DNA from: Candidatus Phytoplasma asteris
GTDB lineage: Bacteria > Bacillota_I > Bacilli_A > Acholeplasmatales > Acholeplasmataceae
Assembly (NCBI RefSeq): GCF_038505995.1
Contig: NZ_CP128414.1
Span: forward strand, 682,001 to 746,000
Reading direction: 5' to 3'
DNA: 64,000 bases
The position numbers and the translations under genes are program-made. Positions 20,868 through 30,551 of this stretch are shown here, in pieces. The first letter of the stretch is position 1; every line of letters starts with the position of its first letter. Under the pieces are notes generated by a model, which saw only the letters and a program-made list of their open reading frames with translations, made no database searches and had not been told where the DNA came from.

Positions 20868-21521
20868 ATGACCCGCAACAAAAAATATATCCTTATTACA
20901 ACTATCTTTTTAATTTTAATTGGAATTACAACTTTTTATTTCTTTGTAACACCTCAATTATTCACTTCTGATGCGATGTTATTAAAAACCTCATCACAAA
21001 ATAACAATAAAACTGAAATAAATAATAAAATAGAAGTCTCACAAGAAAATTTTAACAAAAGACTAAAATATATTACCAATAATGAACTTAAAGAACTACC
21101 AAAAATTCTACCTATAAAAGCAAAAGAAAAAGAACTACGCAAACAATACCAACAACAACAAATGTCTTTCATGTCTAAAGACGAAAAAGAATCATACGAA
21201 AATATTTTAAAAATAAATAGCAAAATGGATGACATATCATTGAGCAGCAAAAAAATAAATAAAGATATAAAAGTTTTAGAAAGACAATACGAAGCAGCAA
21301 ACGAACAAGAAAAACGAAAAATAGAAGATAAAATGAATCGCATTGTTGATACATTACAACAATTAAGTCAACAAAACAAACAATTAGAAAATGATCAAAC
21401 TTTAGCAATTACAAGGCATAACAATTTATTTCAAAATTTACAAACTAAAAATAAATTTAGTCAAATAGACATCCAACCTTACCAAAATGCTTTAAAAGAA
21501 ATATACAATATTAAAAATTAA
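20868..21521 (+). CDS. Membrane-anchored coiled-coil protein, unknown
   Basis: 217 residues. The N-terminal basic start and hydrophobic helix (about residues 6-28) act as an uncleaved anchor or signal. The rest is almost entirely charged helix with long heptad-like stretches ('KVLERQYEAANEQEKRKIE', 'IVDTLQQLSQQNKQLEN'), so a coiled coil outside or under the membrane. It is the only uninterrupted gene in the decaying stretch 19.3-26.3 kb and is followed at once by a strong terminator. The ribosome site (AGAAAGC) is weak. Function not recognised. Confidence 0.65.
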   Translation: MTRNKKYILITTIFLILIGITTFYFFVTPQLFTSDAMLLKTSSQNNNKTEINNKIEVSQENFNKRLKYITNNELKELPKILPIKAKEKELRKQYQQQQMSFMSKDEKESYENILKINSKMDDISLSSKKINKDIKVLERQYEAANEQEKRKIEDKMNRIVDTLQQLSQQNKQLENDQTLAITRHNNLFQNLQTKNKFSQIDIQPYQNALKEIYNIKN

Positions 21522-21532
21522 TCCAAATCAAT

Positions 21533-21563
21533 AAGACTCTCAATAAATGAGAGTCTTTTTTTT
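21533..21563 (+). terminator. Terminator of the coiled-coil protein gene
   Basis: AAGACTCTC and GAGAGTCTT flank AATAAAT, followed by eight T. An almost identical hairpin (same stem and loop) ends the ftsH pseudogene at 26285-26316, showing duplication of gene ends within this stretch. Confidence 0.8.
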
Positions 21564-21641
21564 ATTATATAATTGAAATCACCTCCTTTAATATGGCAAA
21601 AAGTATCTTTTTTTTCACTTTTTTAACTGTTTTTGAGCGAT

Positions 21642-21682
21642 TTTTACGCAAAAAAAAGAGTAAAATAAAGGTAAGGAGGTAA
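21642..21682 (+). repeat. Poly(A)-loop leader repeat, copy 1
   Basis: Sequence TTTTTACGC, an eight-A run, then GAGTAAAATAAAGGTAAGG, followed by a ribosome-site-like AAGGAGG. A second copy at 34101-34143 precedes another membrane-anchored gene. Likely a shared promoter or leader; see copy 2 for the hairpin. Confidence 0.5.
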
Positions 21683-21707
21683 ATTTATAATGAAAGGTAA
21701 CTAAAAA

Positions 21708-22844
21708 ATGAAAACCCTAAATAAAAAAAATATTACTATTACAATATCCATAATTACTGTTTTATCTATTTTAATAATTATTTGGAAATATTTGGACGCA
21801 AAACACAAAATAAAAATCAAAGAAGAAAATCAAAAATTAGAAAATAAAAATGAACTTGCATTTAATTCTTTTTTTGAAAAACCTCCAAATATAAAAGAAC
21901 AAATTATAAATTCCGAAATGCCGAAACAAAATCCATCACAATTAAAAAAATATAATATTAATAAAATAACTGTTGCCCCTTATTTAATTTATCCAGATTT
22001 ATAAAACAATATCATAAGAGAGTATTGTTTTTTTGAAGGAATGAATCCCACTCAAAAAGATATTAATGGAAAAATAAATTTCTTTGAAAAAAAGATTTTG
22101 AAACATTAAGTAAAATTTTGCCATCATATTATATCATTTGGACTGAAGGTAAAAATAATTTATATAATTTAGAATACGAAAATGCAAAACCTAAAGAAAA
22201 ATATGGTTGTCAAATTTCTAAAGCTGACTATTCATTAATACAAACTAGCAAACCAGATGCCACTGATGAATTATTAAATACAAATTGTAACAATAATGAT
22301 AATTACTATAATGAAAAATATTCTTTTATAAACACAATCAATAATATTGATATAAAAAAAATATTGAAAAATAGCAATATATCTTCTAAAACACCTTATA
22401 TACGCTTTATAACTAAAAATTTAGAAATTAATTTATTGGTTAAGATTAATTTGTGAAACATTTAAAGATGAACTTCAATTTACTTCCCAAGCTCAAGAAA
22501 AAACATTACAATCCCAAGAAAATGCAATCAAAGCTCAAGAAAAAATAAAACAAAAGCAAGAAGGGCACCAATGGTACACCGAAAGAACAAAAGAATTTAT
22601 AACAGGAGCCAAAGATAGACTTACTAGGGCACAAAATAATAATATGCCCATTTTTGATATAGATTTAAAATGCTACGAAGACAAAGTTCCTTATTTAAAT
22701 TTTAAATACAACCAAAATGATTTTATTAATTTTATGAAAAAATTAAATATCCCTAAAGAGGATAAAAAATATGATATCCGAACTTTTATTATCTATAATT
22801 TAACAAATAATATTGTAGACCCTGAAAATAAATATGTCATATAA
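21708..22844 (+). pseudogene. Membrane-anchored protein, broken in at least three places
   Basis: The first 98 residues contain one membrane helix (about 10-27) and a Lys/Glu-rich segment, ending 'YLIYPDL' at TAA (22002-22004). The same frame continues (NNIIREYCFFEGMN…), a shift near 22100 restores 'FETLSKILPSYYIIWTEGK', and another near 22440-22457 restores 'ETFKDELQFTSQAQEKTLQ' through to 'DPENKYVI' and TAA at 22842-22844. The pieces together would encode a protein of about 370 residues with an anchor and a coiled-coil second half. It sits behind the poly(A)-loop leader repeat. Family not recognised; decay is by homopolymer slips and a nonsense codon. Confidence 0.7.
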
Positions 22845-22917
22845 GAATAAATTTCAATATATTTTAAAAAAATAAATTTATGAATCAAAAAAAATATGAA
22901 AGGTTATTTTATACTAT

Positions 22918-24143
22918 ATGAATTTTTCTAAACAACAAATTAAAATTATATTATTTATTTTAATATTATCTTTATTAACTGGTTTTGCTTTTTATTTTAC
23001 ATACAAAAATTTAAATAAAGACTTAAATAAAAATGAAACCCAAAACCAAAAAACACCCCAAACAACAAAATATAAAGAACTTAGCAACCCACATCAAAAA
23101 ATAAAAAATATTATTTCTAAAATTAATATTTTTATTTCTGAAAACGATCCCCAAATAAAAGAAGCAAAAACACAAAACACAAATCAAAGAATACAATATG
23201 AAGAATCAAATTACCCAAATAAAGTAGAAATTAATTTAATTAATAAAATTAAAGATTTATTTGAAAGTTTATCACTTTCTTTAACGGATGCATCAAATCC
23301 TTTTGAAATAACAGAAACCCTAAAATCAAATCCTCAATTTTTTTAATCCTGGATTTTATAAAAAATAAACAAATTACAGAAGACTTAAAAGCTGAAATAC
23401 CTTCCACTTGGGAAACAATTTATACCAATAACATTGATTGTGCAAACTTATTCCACAAAGAAGAACAAATAAAATTAATTAATGATTTATTTAATTAATT
23501 TGAAACATTTAGAATTAACAATACACCACCCCAAAAAATAATAGAAGAAGAACAAGATAATAATGATGAAGTTAAAAAAGGAGCACAAAACATTAAATAA
23601 TTATTTGACTCATTGTTAACAAATCAAAGTTTACATTATAATGTTTTCTTGTCAAACCTTTATAAAAGTATTAACGCAATTAAAGATTGTAATGAATTCA
23701 AAGATGTTTGCTCAAATTTGCCTATCAAAAGAGAAGCTCAATTCGCATTCCATAAAAACACAATAAAATTAAAATTCCAACCTTTATTAGATAAAATAAA
23801 TAGTTTTTTACAAAATAATAAAAAAGAAATTATATTAATTCCTGAGACAATCAACCCAAATCAAACACAAAATGCAATGAGCAAAGAGCAATTTATAAAT
23901 TTAATCAAAGGAAAATTAAATAATTTAGAATCAATTTTTAATCCTTATTATATAGTTCCTGAAGCTTTACCTTCAAATAATATTTTAGATATATTTGCAA
24001 CTTTTAAAGAAACATATAATGGTTTTAATAATGGATTCCATATAGACAATTGTAATGAACAAGAATCTATAAACACTTTAGAAAATATGTTAATGAATTT
24101 TAAAAAAATAAAAAATTATCAAAACCCTTCTAATGAATTATAA
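22918..24143 (+). pseudogene. Second membrane-anchored protein, frameshifted with two internal stops
   Basis: Begins MNFSKQQIKIILFILILSLL (anchor helix about 8-27). The frame ends at 23344 in a seven-T run; a one-base shift restores 'LILDFIKNKQITEDLKAEI', interrupted by TAA near 23498 and TAA near 23598. It continues with 'LFDSLLTNQSLHYNVFLSN' and an uninterrupted 170 residues to 24143. Reconstructed length about 407 residues, mostly helical and hydrophilic after the anchor. No known domain; its internal stops lie in conserved coding sequence, so it is a pseudogene rather than two genes. Confidence 0.7.
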
Positions 24144-24224
24144 ACTAATTTTTTTCAATCTTATTTCAAACTTTTAAATGATATAGACCAAATCAAAAAA
24201 ACATAATCAAGGATAAATAATAAT

Positions 24225-26271
24225 ATGAACATTTTGAAAAAATTTAATACTAAAAAAACATTACTTATAGTAATTATGTTTTGTAGCATTTGGTTTATAT
24301 TTCTTTTATTATCAATTGCTCCTGTTTTTTAAGTGATGTTGTTTTTAAAAGTTCAGGAACTAAGATAAGTCATAATACTATAGATGAATACATTGATGAA
24401 GAAATACAAAATTTAAAAAGCTATAAAATGGTGCAAGAAGCATTAACCAAACTTAAAGCCAAAAAACAAATTAATTTTTCTGAAAAAGAAAATTTATTGC
24501 AAATCATTGAAAATAGCGATATATCGCAAGAAGATAAAAAAATCTTCAAACTGCTTTAGATTCAAATATAAGCTTTTCTGTAAATCCACAATCCAATGCA
24601 TTATCAAAAGCAAATTTAATTATTTTAGAAAAAATAACAGATAAAAATACAAAAAAAATAAAAAACAATGAAATTAGTAAAATTAATTTTATCAAAAAAG
24701 AAAATGATTTTATTCATTCAGAACCTATTTATAAAATAGAAATTATAAAACAAAATGACACTTATTATTTAATTACAGATGACCGTTTTTTTAACAAAAA
24801 GAAAGATTTTTTAGAAGAAAACAAAATTAAAATCCCTTTTGAATACTACAAAAAACTAATTTATTAAGGGTTTTATTTGGTCCTATAGTATATCTACATT
24901 CTATGATTTTTATATTTTATATTATTCATGGACTACGTAGAAATTCTGGAAAATTAAAATCTAAGTCTAAAATTTCTTCTTCACAAAAATCTTTATTTAG
25001 TTTTAAAGATGTTGCAGGAAATGAAGAAGAAGAAAAAGAAGAAATGAAAGAATTGATTGATTTTTTAAAACAACCCCCAAAAATATGCTGTTATGGGAGT
25101 TTGCATTCCTAAAGGAGTATTATTATCGGGTCCTCCTGGTACTGGCAAAACCTTACTTGCAAAAGCTCTTGCAGGAGAAGCAGGAGTACCATTTTATGCA
25201 GTATCTGGTTCTGAATTTGTAGAAAGATATGTAGGAGTTGGGGCTTCTCGTGTAAGAGAATTATTTAAAGAAGCTAAATATAATGCTCCTTGTGTTTTAT
25301 TTATTGATGAAATAGATGTTTTAGGAGGCAAAAGGGGTCATGATTCTAGAGGAGGGCAAGAAAAAGATCAAACTCTCAACCAATTATTAACTGAGATGGA
25401 TGGGTTTACTAAATCACAAGGTATTATTGTGGTGGCTGCAACTAATAGAGCTGATATGCTAGATTCTGCCTTACTTCGTCCAGGAAGATTTTACAGACAA
25501 TTTATTGTAGGTCTTCCTGATGTAAAAGCAAGAAAAGCAATTTTACAAGTTCATGCCAGAAATAAAAAAATTGATGTTAACATTGATTTTACTTCTATTG
25601 CTAAACAAACTCCAGGCATGTCAGGAGCACAACTTGGAGCTGTTCTAAATGAGGCTTCAATTTTGGCTGTAAGAAATAAAAAAAATGTAATTACTTTAGA
25701 AGAATTAGAAGAAGCAATTGACCGTGTTTTAATGGGTCCTGCCAAAAAATCAATCAAATACAACGAAGAAGAACGAAAAATGGTAGCTTATCATGAAGCA
25801 GGACATGCCGTTATTGGATTAAAACTTAAATACGCACAAAAGGTACAAAAAATAACTATTATTCCTCGAGGCTCTTCTGGTGGCTATAATTTAATAATGC
25901 CAGAAAAAGAAACTTTTTTTACTTCTGATAAAAAAATGCTAGCTCAAATTACATCTTATTTGGGCGGACGTGTAGCTGAAGAAATAATTTTTAATGAAGT
26001 TTATAATGGGGCTTATGATGATTTTAGACAAGTAACAAAAATAGCTCGTTTAATGGTTACTAAATATGGTATGAGTAGTTTAGGAGTGAGCCAGGATTCT
26101 GAGTTTTCCGATAAAACAGCAATAGATTTAGAAAACAAAAAAATTATTGCAAAATGTTATACTAAAGCAAAAGAAATTATTTCATAAAATAAAGACTTAT
26201 TAGATCAAATTACTAATTTATTATTAGAACAAGAAACAATCACTAAAGAAGAAATAGATAAACTTTTATAA
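24225..26271 (+). pseudogene. ftsH: FtsH-type membrane AAA+ zinc protease, multiply broken
   Basis: The 5' end (ATG 24225, AAGGA upstream) encodes a first membrane helix. Shifts or stops occur near 24330, 24555, 24866-24890 and 25085 (one A missing in the run after CAACCCCC), plus a TAA at 26185-26187. From 25093 a 364-residue open stretch keeps an intact ATPase core: Walker A 'GPPGTGKTLLAKALAGEAG', Walker B 'CVLFIDEIDVLG', SRH 'RADMLDSALLRPGRF'. It also keeps the protease zinc site HEAGH. After the stop the frame still reads 'NKDLLDQITNLLLEQETIT', a normal FtsH tail. Phytoplasmas carry several ftsH paralogues; this one is decayed. The segment before the ATPase is a divergent periplasmic-type domain. 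The remaining ORF lacks membrane anchors, so activity as FtsH is unlikely. Confidence 0.85.
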
Positions 26272-26284
26272 TCAAATATACTAA

Positions 26285-26316
26285 ATAAGACTCTCAATAA
26301 ATGAGAGTCTTATTTT
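26285..26316 (+). terminator. Terminator after the ftsH pseudogene
   Basis: AAGACTCTC-AATAAAT-GAGAGTCTT followed by a T-rich tail; the same stem-loop as at 21533-21563. Confidence 0.75.
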
Positions 26317-26853
26317 TATTTATTACCTCCAATATTTCAACAAATACATAATAAAAGCAACAAAAAGACACTTTTAATTCCAACATAGTTGTTTTTTTAT
26401 TAATTTACAAGTATAATAAAGTATAATATTAAAGATGCAGTAAAAAATTATTAAATGTTACAAATCAAAAAACTATTATAAATTAGTGTAACTTTTTACT
26501 TTTGAACAATTATTTAACTTTATTTCACAAATAAAATTATTACTCCAACCATAATTGTTATAAAAGCAAAATACCAAAATACTTTTTATTAGGGTCTTAA
26601 CTAAAAATATTAAGTCTTGCAACTTTTTTTACTGAAAGTAAAAATGACAGCAAATACACAGTTGATAGTTTTTAAAATGATTCCTTTTTTCAAGATTATT
26701 AATTATTTAGCAACTCCAAACAATAACTTGAAATCATAAAGGGTTTAAAAATATCTTATAAAAAGGGTTTAGTGTTTTTGTGCACTTAGCAAACATTTTA
26801 TATTTATATCTGTATAATTTAATTTTTAAATTAAAAAGAAAGATGAGGAATTT
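26317..26853. other. Long leader region before the DEAD-box helicase gene
   Basis: About 535 bases of AT-rich sequence without a credible ORF on either strand. A TATAAT-like -10 box is at 26813-26818, about 35 bases before the helicase ATG, with no clear -35. Two copies of an AAAGGGTTTA motif lie at about 26738 and 26762. A long 5' leader would be consistent with the cold-regulated leaders of some csdA/deaD genes, but no specific structure was identified. Confidence 0.4.
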
Positions 26854-28512
26854 ATGAATACTTTATTCGAAGAATTACCTATTTTAGAGCAAACTAAAAA
26901 AGCTTTAAAAGAACTCAATTTTATTGATGCTACTCCAATTCAGGCCTTAGTAATTCCAGAAATTATAAAAGGACACGACGTAATTGGACAAGCTCAAACA
27001 GGAACAGGAAAAACTTTTGCTTTTGGTATTCCCATTATCGAAAAAATTGAACCAAAAATCCAAAAAACTCAAAGTTTAATTTTATGCCCCACTAGAGAAT
27101 TAACTCTCCAAGTATACGAAGAATTAAAAAAATTACTAAGATTTTATCAAGAAATAAGAATCGCTGTTGTTTATGGTGGTGAATCTTACACCAAACAATT
27201 TAGAGCCCTAGAAGCTAAACCTCATTTAATTATTGCTACTCCTGGACGTGCAATTGACCATCTAGAAAGAGGTAAAATCGACCTCTCAGCACTAAAAATT
27301 CTAACTCTTGACGAAGCAGATGAAATGTTAAAAATGGGATTCCAAGAAGCCTTAGAAACAATCTTAAAAAAGATTCCAGAAGAAAGACAAACTGTTTTAT
27401 TCTCAGCAACTCTACCTCCATTTATTAAAAAAATAGCAAGCAAATACCAAAAAGACACTAAAATCCTACAAGTTCCTGTTAAAAACATTGCAGTTAATGC
27501 AATCGAACAAAATTACTTTTTAGTAAAAGAAGTTGACAAAGCTAAATTATTAGTACGTTTACTAGACTTAAAAAAAGATTATTCAGCTATCTTATTTGCA
27601 AACACTAAAAAAGATGTTGACGAAATTACAGCCTACCTTCAAGACAAAGGCTTTTTAGCTGATGCAGTTCACGGCGATTTAAAACAAAATCAAAGACAAT
27701 ATGTAATGAATAATTTCCGTAAAGGCAAAATCAAAATCTTAATTGCAACTGATGTAGCTGCAAGAGGACTTGACATTTCTGACATCAAAATGGTAATTAA
27801 CTATGACTTACCACACGAAGACGAAGTTTATGTTCACCGTATCGGAAGAACTGGAAGAGCTGGCAAAAAAGGTTTAGCTTACAGTTTAATTAGCCCAAGA
27901 AAAGTAAGCCAACTTAAAAAATTAGAATACTACTTAAAAGAAAAAATTACTTTACTAGATATTCCTTCTGTTCAAAGCATCAAATTACAAAATGCCAAAG
28001 ATTTAGAAAAAAAGCTATTAAACATCATTGAAAAAAACAACGAAGACGCTACTCCAAATCAATTAGCACAAAAGTTATTAGAAACTTTTTCTTCTGAACA
28101 AATTATCCAAGGATTATTGAAAAAATTTTTACCAAAAGAAAGAAATTACACTGACATCCTTCCTCCAAAAATGACTACTAACAATTCTTTTACCAGATCA
28201 CGTTTTGGTGGCGAATCTAGATTTGGTTCTTATGGTTCTAACAACTCTTACGGCAATAAATCTTACCAAAGAGCAAATAGCAACTTTATAGAAGTAGTTA
28301 TTAATTTAGGCAAAAAAGACAATATTAATCCTCCAATATTATTAAAATTATTAAAAGACCATTTCCAAATTTATGGCAAAAATATTGGTAATATCAAACA
28401 CTTAACTCACGAAACTATTTTTGAAGTAGCAAGTCGTTTTTGGAATCAAATGAAAAGCAAAACTAATATTCGTTTCCAAAACAAAACTTTAATTCTTAAC
28501 AAAAAAGATTAA
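26854..28512 (+). CDS. csdA: DEAD-box RNA helicase (CsdA/DeaD type)
   Basis: 552 residues with all core motifs: Q motif region 'FIDATPIQ', I 'AQTGTGKT', Ia 'PTRELTLQ', Ib 'TPGR', II 'DEAD', III 'SAT', V 'ATDVAARGLDI' and VI 'HRIGRTGRAG'. After the helicase core (to about 370) come a dimerisation-like helical segment, a Gly/Ser/Asn/Arg-rich stretch (about 450-475, RFGGESRFGSYG) and a C-terminal DbpA-type RNA-binding domain ('FIEVVINLGKKDNINPPI'). It unwinds structured RNA in ribosome assembly, mRNA decay and cold adaptation. GAGGA lies before the ATG. It is monocistronic, ending at a strong terminator. Intact. Confidence 0.94.
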   Translation: MNTLFEELPILEQTKKALKELNFIDATPIQALVIPEIIKGHDVIGQAQTGTGKTFAFGIPIIEKIEPKIQKTQSLILCPTRELTLQVYEELKKLLRFYQEIRIAVVYGGESYTKQFRALEAKPHLIIATPGRAIDHLERGKIDLSALKILTLDEADEMLKMGFQEALETILKKIPEERQTVLFSATLPPFIKKIASKYQKDTKILQVPVKNIAVNAIEQNYFLVKEVDKAKLLVRLLDLKKDYSAILFANTKKDVDEITAYLQDKGFLADAVHGDLKQNQRQYVMNNFRKGKIKILIATDVAARGLDISDIKMVINYDLPHEDEVYVHRIGRTGRAGKKGLAYSLISPRKVSQLKKLEYYLKEKITLLDIPSVQSIKLQNAKDLEKKLLNIIEKNNEDATPNQLAQKLLETFSSEQIIQGLLKKFLPKERNYTDILPPKMTTNNSFTRSRFGGESRFGSYGSNNSYGNKSYQRANSNFIEVVINLGKKDNINPPILLKLLKDHFQIYGKNIGNIKHLTHETIFEVASRFWNQMKSKTNIRFQNKTLILNKKD

Positions 28513-28551
28513 AAACTAATAAATTAACAAAATAATAATTTAATAATAACA

Positions 28552-28586
28552 AAAAAGCTAGCTTCAACAAGCTAGCTTTTTCTTAT
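28552..28586 (+). terminator. Terminator of the RNA helicase gene
   Basis: Stem AAAAAGCTAGCTT / AAGCTAGCTTTTT with a CAAC loop and T-rich tail; A-runs on the left let it also serve the converging recA relic. Confidence 0.85.
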
Positions 28587-28643
28587 ATTTGCATAATTTA
28601 AAATAAAAATAAAAAATCAATTAATTTCAATTAATAATTTAGA

Positions 28644-29638
28644 TTAATTGCTAATATTATATCTTTTTTTAATTTCAGCAACCAAATGATTATAAATTTT
28701 AGGATTATTAGTTAAATATTTTTTAACATTTTCTGTTCCTTGACCAATTTTTTCATCTTTAAAACTATACCAAGAACCACTTTTTTGAATCAAATTAAGG
28801 TTAGTTGCTAAATCAATTACTTCTATCATTTTAGCAATACATTTACCATAAATAATATCAATAGTAGCAGTTTTAAGAGGAGATGAAAGTTTGGATTTAA
28901 CTACTTTTACTTTGGAACGAATCCCTACAACTTGGTACCCTTGTTTAAGGGTTTATGATCTTCTAATGTCTAAACGCAAAGAAGCAAAAAATTTTAAGGC
29001 TTTACCACCTGGAGTTACTTCAGGATTACAAAAAACCATCCCTGTTTTTTCTCTAAGTTGATTAATATAGATAACAACTGTATCAGTTTTATTAATGATT
29101 CCTGACTGTTTACGCATGGATTGCCCCATCATTCGTGCTTGCAAACCTATAGCCATATTACCCATATCGCCTACTAATTCTGCCTCAGGAACTAATGCTG
29201 CTACAGAATCAACTACCAAAAGACTAATTTTGCCACTTGCAATTAATCTACAAACAATATCTAAAGCTTTTTCACATGAATCAGGTTATGAGATTAAAAG
29301 TTTATCAAGATTTACTCCAATAGCCTTTGCATAACTTGGGTCTAAGGCATGTTCTGCATCAATAAAAGCAACATTACCTCCCTTTTTTGAGCCTCTGAAA
29401 TGGCATGCAAAGTTAAAGTAGTTTTGCCTGAACTTTCAGGACTATAAATTTCAATAATTCTTCCTTTAGCATAACCACCAATTTCTAAGGCAATATCCAA
29501 CGACAAAGAACCAGTAGAAATAGATTCAATTCCTTTATGAGTTTTGGAGTTGAATTGCATAATGATACCTTTACCAAACTTTTTTTCAATATCCTTAATA
29601 GTGTCTTCTAAATCGTTTTTGTTTTGTGTATTTTGCAT
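28644..29638 (-). pseudogene. recA: RecA recombinase, broken by one frameshift and two stops
   Basis: The pieces align end to end with RecA. The first (98 codons from 29638) has '[12 protein letters not shown]', '[20 protein letters not shown]' and Walker A '[11 protein letters not shown]'. It then slips in an A-run near 29385, after 'SEAQK', where a one-base shift restores '[15 protein letters not shown]'. An in-frame TAA near 29284 breaks the segment before '[14 protein letters not shown]' (RecA normally has Gln-Pro here). Next comes '[12 protein letters not shown]' and '[12 protein letters not shown]', then another TAA (28965-28967) just after '[10 protein letters not shown]', and finally the tail with 'SGSWYSFKDEKIGQGTENV'. 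So ATP-binding, loop and C-terminal parts are all recognisable but no frame spans them. Homologous recombination through RecA is therefore probably lost unless another copy exists elsewhere. Confidence 0.93.
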
Positions 29639-29820
29639 AAATAATTTTCCTTTGGTTTTTTTAGTTTTGATGAAATATAATTTTTAAATATTGTAATTAA
29701 AATAATAAAGATAAAAGAGCAAGATGAAAATAATTATTAAAGATAAATGTAAAAATTTAGAAACATATATAAAAGACAGATTTTAAAATATAATAAAAAC
29801 AGCAGTAACAAAATAAAGAT

Positions 29821-29878
29821 CTCGCTGAACCCCAAAAACTAGACAATAAATATTTTAAAAAATAGGGTACAGTGAGGA
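29821..29878. repeat. Small inverted repeat resembling IS3-type ends
   Basis: The outer arms CTCGCTGAACCC and GGGTACAGTGAG pair with two mismatches across about 34 bases. The left arm reads TGAACCCCAAAAACTAGACA, which resembles known IS3/IS150 terminal sequences; no transposase is enclosed. Possibly a solo-end scar or miniature element between recA and pgsA. Confidence 0.4.
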
Positions 29879-29891
29879 TCAAAAAAATGAA

Positions 29892-30551
29892 TTACTCAGG
29901 AGCAAAATTTTTACGAATAATTTTATAATTTTTAAAAAAATAATCAAAACCAGAAACAATAGTTAAAACAACTGAAACAAGCAGGCAAATATCACCTATA
30001 TTACTTAGATATCCAAACCATTTTTTTAAATTTGCATCACAAGCAAAAGTAGAAGAAGTATACAACCCAAAAAAAAGGCAAATGATGGCAACGAATGTAA
30101 AAACGGTTTTGGCTTTGCCCCAAAAAGATGCACTAATAACAACTCCTTCTTTATTAGAAGCTACCAATCTTATTCCTGTTACTAAAAATTCTCTAATCAC
30201 TATAATCATAATAACAGCAGTAAAAAATTTTTTAGGCATTTGAGTATCTGCAAATAAAAAAGTTCCTTGCGTAGCAGACAAACGACATTGACAAATATAA
30301 AAAAGTGTGATAATAACTAATAATTTATCGGCAATAGGATCAAAAAACTTACCAAAAACAGTTTGTTGTTGATATTTTTTAGCTATATAACCATCCAAAT
30401 AATCAGTAATAGCAGCCACTATAAAGATAATTTGAAAAGTCAAAACATTAGCAAATTCAGGCTCACTTTCACTTACACACATCAAAGGCAAAAGAACAAA
30501 CACTAAAACAATCCTAAAAACAGTAATTAAATTAGCCAACAAAGGAAACAT
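29892..30551 (-). CDS. pgsA: CDP-diacylglycerol-glycerol-3-phosphate 3-phosphatidyltransferase
   Basis: 219 residues. The CDP-alcohol phosphotransferase signature is present as 'DYLDGYIAKKYQQQTVFGKF' continuing 'FDPIADK', matching D-x2-DG-x2-A-x8-G-x3-D-x3-D, whose aspartates bind CDP-DAG and metal. About five membrane helices. It makes phosphatidylglycerophosphate, the precursor of phosphatidylglycerol and cardiolipin, in the cell membrane. It stands alone between the recA relic and the malate operon. The gene looks intact and is one of the few lipid-synthesis steps visible here. Confidence 0.92.
   Translation of the reverse strand: MFPLLANLITVFRIVLVFVLLPLMCVSESEPEFANVLTFQIIFIVAAITDYLDGYIAKKYQQQTVFGKFFDPIADKLLVIITLFYICQCRLSATQGTFLFADTQMPKKFFTAVIMIIVIREFLVTGIRLVASNKEGVVISASFWGKAKTVFTFVAIICLFFGLYTSSTFACDANLKKWFGYLSNIGDICLLVSVVLTIVSGFDYFFKNYKIIRKNFAPE

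Noticed and set aside
21574-21590. ATCACCTCCTTT, like the 3' end of 16S rRNA, or a minus-strand ribosome site
   Set aside because: No rRNA sequence surrounds it, and no ORF follows on the minus strand; a chance 12-base match in an intergenic region.
25093-26187. Soluble stand-alone FtsH ATPase-protease gene
   Set aside because: The ORF start is a TTG-type codon within conserved FtsH sequence with no proper leader, and related sequence continues on both sides in other frames; a pseudogene fits better.
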